A DNA stretch of 64,000 nt from Phocoena phocoena. Taxonomy: Eukaryota; Chordata; Mammalia; Artiodactyla; Phocoenidae. The position numbers and the translations under genes are program-made. The stretch is from the NCBI RefSeq assembly GCF_963924675.1, contig NC_089225.1, forward strand, positions 106,654,313 through 106,718,312, given 5' to 3'. Below, one piece after another: positions 60,680 through 64,000 of this stretch (the first letter of the stretch is position 1; the number at the start of each line of letters is the position of its first letter). The notes below the pieces were generated by a model. That model did not search any database, was not told the origin of the DNA, and saw nothing but the letters and a program-made list of their open reading frames with translations.

Positions 60680-61383
60680 CATTTTGTACCCAAATTTTTA
60701 TTTTTTTAAATATCAAACTTGCAGAAAAGTTGAAAGACAATTAAATAAATACACATTTGTCCTTTAACAATTATATATATGTAAAATTGTATATATATAC
60801 ACACACACACACATATTAGTGTATATTCACAACTTTTTGCTGAACCACTTGAAAGTAAGTTGCAAACATAAGGTCACTTTCACCCCTAAGTATTTCACCT
60901 GCATCTATTAAAAGAAGGATATTCTCTTATACAACCACAATACCACCATCACAGTCAAGAAATTTAACATGGACACAATAATATTATCTAATAGACAGTC
61001 CTTATTCAAATTTCCACAATTATTTCCAAAATGTTTTTCTTAATTATTATCTTACATCCAATCAAGTTTCACACATTGTATTTGATTGTTTAATATATAT
61101 TTTCATCTAGAGCTGTCCCCCGACCTTTTTTTGTCTTTCATGACATTTATATTTTTTAACAGTCTTATGCACTATTCCCCAATATCTAGTTTCCTAATTT
61201 CTTCCTCATGACGTCATTCAGATTAACTATTTTTGGCAAGAATATTGCTTAGGTGATGTTGTGTCCCTCCTAATATGTCACATCAGGAAGCACATAATGT
61301 TAGTTTGTCCCATTATTTATGAATCTAATTTTGATCCTTTAATAAGGTCTCGTCTGACAGAGCTCTCCACTGTAATTATTTAG
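60680..61383. repeat. old L1 3' UTR-like sequence
   Basis: 'cttgcagaaaagttgaaagac', a TA/CA microsatellite (about 60768-60815), 'gaccacttgaaagtaagttgc'-like text and 'ccttattcaaatttccacaatt' fit an old L1M-type 3' region. Family and strand are not certain. Confidence 0.5.
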
Positions 61384-61673
61384 TTGGTCAAAAAGTTCAT
61401 TCGGGGGCTTCCCTGGTGGCGCAGTGGTTGAGAGTCCGCCTGCCGATGCAGGGGACACTGGTTCATGCCCCTGTCCGGGAAGATCCCACATGCTGCGGAG
61501 CGGCTGGGCCCGTGAGCCATGGCCGCTGAGCCTGTGCGTCCGGAGCCTGTGCTCCACAACGGGAGAGGCCACAACAGTGAGAGGCCCCCATACAGCAAAA
61601 AAAAAAAAAAAAAAAAGTTCATTCGGTTTTCCATTAAGATGTTACGAGAACCCCAAATGAACCTTTTGGCCAA
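61384..61673. mobile_element. mariner-type MITE, interrupted by a SINE
   Basis: Left terminus TTGGTCAAAAAGTTCATTCGG (61384-61404). The right terminus, reverse-complemented, is TTGGCCAAAAGGTTCATTTGG. Without the SINE the element is about 70 bp, palindromic, with central 'ttccattaagatgttacgag', like short mariner derivatives of cetartiodactyls. Confidence 0.88.
61405..61611 (+). mobile_element. CHR-type SINE inside the mariner MITE
   Basis: Standard element with a long A-tail. Perfect TSDs AAAAAGTTCATTCGG (61390-61404 and 61612-61626) are copies of the MITE terminus. Confidence 0.96.
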
Positions 61674-62857
61674 TCCAATAATATATAGTCTGTGAAGTGA
61701 CACTTTGATACTATGCAAATATCCTGTACCCCACAACACGTCACCCAATGGTTTTAGCATCAATTGATGATACTGATTGGATCAGTTATTACAGAGGTCT
61801 TGGCAAAATGGTGATTATCTATCATTCCTTCTTTATTTATTAGCCAGCATTCTTCTGTGAAGACAAGCTGAAATATGGGTTTATCTGTCATAAATCACAT
61901 TTAAAACAGCAGGAAATCTTCCACTAGAAGCACAATGGGGAGCACAGCGTTCCGTGTGGTCTCCACTTCCATCTCCTCACCCTCACCCTTCTTTCCCTCC
62001 AACCGCTTCACTTACTGAACACGTTGTTCCTAGCACTATGTTAGTGTTTTAGGTACATTGATCATTTAAACTGACACAGAGAAGCAACTTTACCCAAGGT
62101 AAGTGACAGAACAGGGATTTGAACCTAAACACATGACTGAAAAATCAATATTCTTGCCCAGCCTCATTCCTAAACCGCTGTGTTGTCCCTTCTTGTATAC
62201 ACATATGACAATCACAGCAATGGTAATCCTTGATTTTTGTTGATTCCTAGGGAACTCATCTTCCTTCCCCGTGATTATTAGCAATGTGCTGTAAAAAGGC
62301 CAGAGGAATTGTACCAAAATAATGACCATGGGATTATGGACCATCTTTATTTCCTCTTTATCCTTAGCTGTATTTCCCAAGTTTTCTATAATGAACATCT
62401 TTGATGGTTTGGGCAAATTTCTAGTTGTTAGATTCAAACAGACTCTTCCTAAGGGTCATCTGTCCCTTATAGAGCCAGGCTCACAGGATAAACACATGGG
62501 TGCATGCCTGGGTGTATGTGCTAGTAAGTGGTCATTCAGCAATATATGTGATTCATTCTACACCAGACCAACTGGGGGAAAGAATCCAGTTCAACCAAGG
62601 GTCCACTTTCCCAGATTCCTAATCACAGCCTGGCTTTGTGCAAGACTGCAGGCATCTATTAAGGACAGAGAAGACTAAGCCTTGAACCTCAAATTGTCTA
62701 CAAAGTAACAGCAAGACAAGGAAACACACAAGAATCAATTTTTGAGAAGGACAAAGTAAGAAATGCTTGGCAGTGGGGTAAGAACAGTGATCTTCATTCA
62801 CCAAGGTCAGATGCAGGAGAGATAATTTAGGTTTCAAGAAATTTCTAGAAGGAAATT
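61674..62857. other. non-coding stretch with a MIR remnant
   Basis: A MIR-like block lies at about 62005-62135 ('aagcaactttacccaaggtaag', 'acagggatttgaacctaaac'). No gene supported. Confidence 0.5.
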
Positions 62858-62873
62858 AAGAATCACAGACCAG

Positions 62874-63168
62874 GGGCTTCCCTGGTGGCGCAGTGGTTGA
62901 GAATCTGCCTGCCAATGCAGGGGTCATGGGTTCGAGACCCAGTCTGGGAAGATCCCACATGCCACGGAGCAGCTAGGCCCGTGAGCCATAACTACTGAGC
63001 CTGCGCGTCTGGAGCCTGTGCTCTGCAACAAGAGAGGCCGCAATAGTGAGAGGCCCGCGCACCGCGATGAAGAGTGGCCCCCGCTTGCCGCAACTAGAGA
63101 AGGCCCTCACACAGAAACGAGGACCCAACACAGCCATAAATAAATAAATAAATAAATAAATAATAAAA
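62874..63168 (+). mobile_element. CHR-type SINE, long subfamily, plus strand
   Basis: Complete long copy with the 'gatgaagagtggcccccgc' block and a (TAAA)n tail. Perfect TSDs AAGAATCACAGACCAG at 62858-62873 and 63169-63184. Confidence 0.95.
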
Positions 63169-63184
63169 AAGAATCACAGACCAG

Positions 63185-64000
63185 AAAGTCATTGCTCTGA
63201 GAGATTTTATAAGATTCTGGACCTTTCTAACTTTCCCATGGTTTTTATTTTTGTTACTCCATGTCTGTTTCCCTATAGTCTCCAGCAGAGGGGGGAAATG
63301 CCTTTAAAAAGGAAAAAAGAATTAGGAGGGAAGCTGAATCACAATACAAAACTATGTACAGTTCTAGATAACAAAAGCCACCGTAAGATGGTTCTTACGT
63401 GTAAAGACTTGGGAGTTGATACTTCCATCCTCACATGAAAAAAACTGGACACACTGAAAATCAACAACTTGTCTTAGATTCATAGGAGAACTGAGGTCAC
63501 AGGATAAACCACCACCCTGAAATCTGGAGAGACAGGGCAACACGGAGAATCACAACTTACCCGGAGCAGAAGCCGCCCCTGAAGCCAGCAACTGGCAGGA
63601 ATGCAAATGATTTGATGAATTGCTGGAGGCTGAGTGTGGACCGGCTTGACAGTTAAAAACTGCTGAGGTTCCAGTCTTAGGGAGACTCCACAGTTTCCTG
63701 GGGTTTAACTCCAGGAGCCCCACCAGGTTCCCTCTGGGAAAGGAGGGAAATAATCCGTGTGCTTCAGGGAAGGGGAGGAGAAAAGTAACCATTTTAACAT
63801 ACACTCAGGAGAATGTAACCATTTTGAAAGCCCAGAGCGTTCTGTTCTCCTTATCAAAGGCCCTCCATCAAGGGAAACTGCTTTACCAAAGTCTATCTGC
63901 CCTGGGGGAAGGGCAATGAGACAGCTCCAGCCCCCTCCAGTCTTCTAGTCTCACGTAATGGGAGAAGAAAAGCCAAGAAATGCTTCTGAAGGTCAAGCTC
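63185..64000. other. non-coding stretch
   Basis: No gene or confident repeat recognised up to the window edge. Confidence 0.4.

Overview
The window is mammalian nuclear DNA, almost certainly from a cetacean (whale, dolphin or porpoise). The main reason is about 20 copies of a tRNA-derived SINE of the CHR type. Each begins with a 'gcttccctggtggcgcagtgg' head and ends in an A-rich tail, and many are bounded by clean target-site duplications (TSDs). L1 3' ends of artiodactyl type, MIR, MLT1 (MaLR) LTRs and a mariner MITE complete the background. No bacterial or viral gene organisation is present.

Only two long, credible protein-coding reading frames exist. (1) The intact single-exon coding sequence of GPR55, the lysophosphatidylinositol-responsive GPCR, lies on the minus strand at 13934-14959. 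It has a C-terminus about 22 residues longer than human GPR55. (2) A full-length, intronless and uninterrupted copy of SLC25A24 (mitochondrial Ca2+-dependent ATP-Mg/Pi carrier) lies on the plus strand at 48498-49931. It is a retrocopy: 5' leader, coding sequence, about 2 kb of 3' UTR, ATTAAA signal and A-tail sit between perfect 16-bp TSDs inside an older antisense L1. Its frame is open over all 477 codons, but one carrier signature proline has become histidine. A decayed FAM136A processed pseudogene lies at about 3735-4150.

Layout. 1-13.9 kb: non-coding DNA with two antisense MLT1 LTRs, the FAM136A pseudogene, and a 1.4-kb GC-rich minisatellite (6330-7756) that grew out of the 5' edge of a third MLT1 LTR. 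13.9-15 kb: GPR55. 16.4-24.5 kb: SINEs in AT-rich, old L1/HAL1-like debris. 24.6-43.3 kb: GC-rich DNA with MIRs, small minisatellites, a pair of inverted duplicated segments (about 33.57-34.46 and 40.07-40.77 kb) and two strong palindromic sites. 43.3-44.5 kb: a SINE nested in a SINE, then an L1 3' end. 46.3-54.0 kb: an antisense L1 split by the SLC25A24 retrocopy and several SINEs. 54.4-64 kb: a hAT-type MITE, an LTR split by a SINE, a MIR split by a SINE, and a mariner MITE split by a SINE.

The two coding units are functionally unrelated: GPR55 is a resident gene and the SLC25A24 copy arrived by retrotransposition. The strongest candidates for something undescribed are the intact retrocopy, the LTR-born minisatellite with its 599-bp higher-order duplication, the inverted duplication, and the 37.5-kb palindrome cluster. 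All assignments come from reading the sequence and from memory of the families; no database search was possible.
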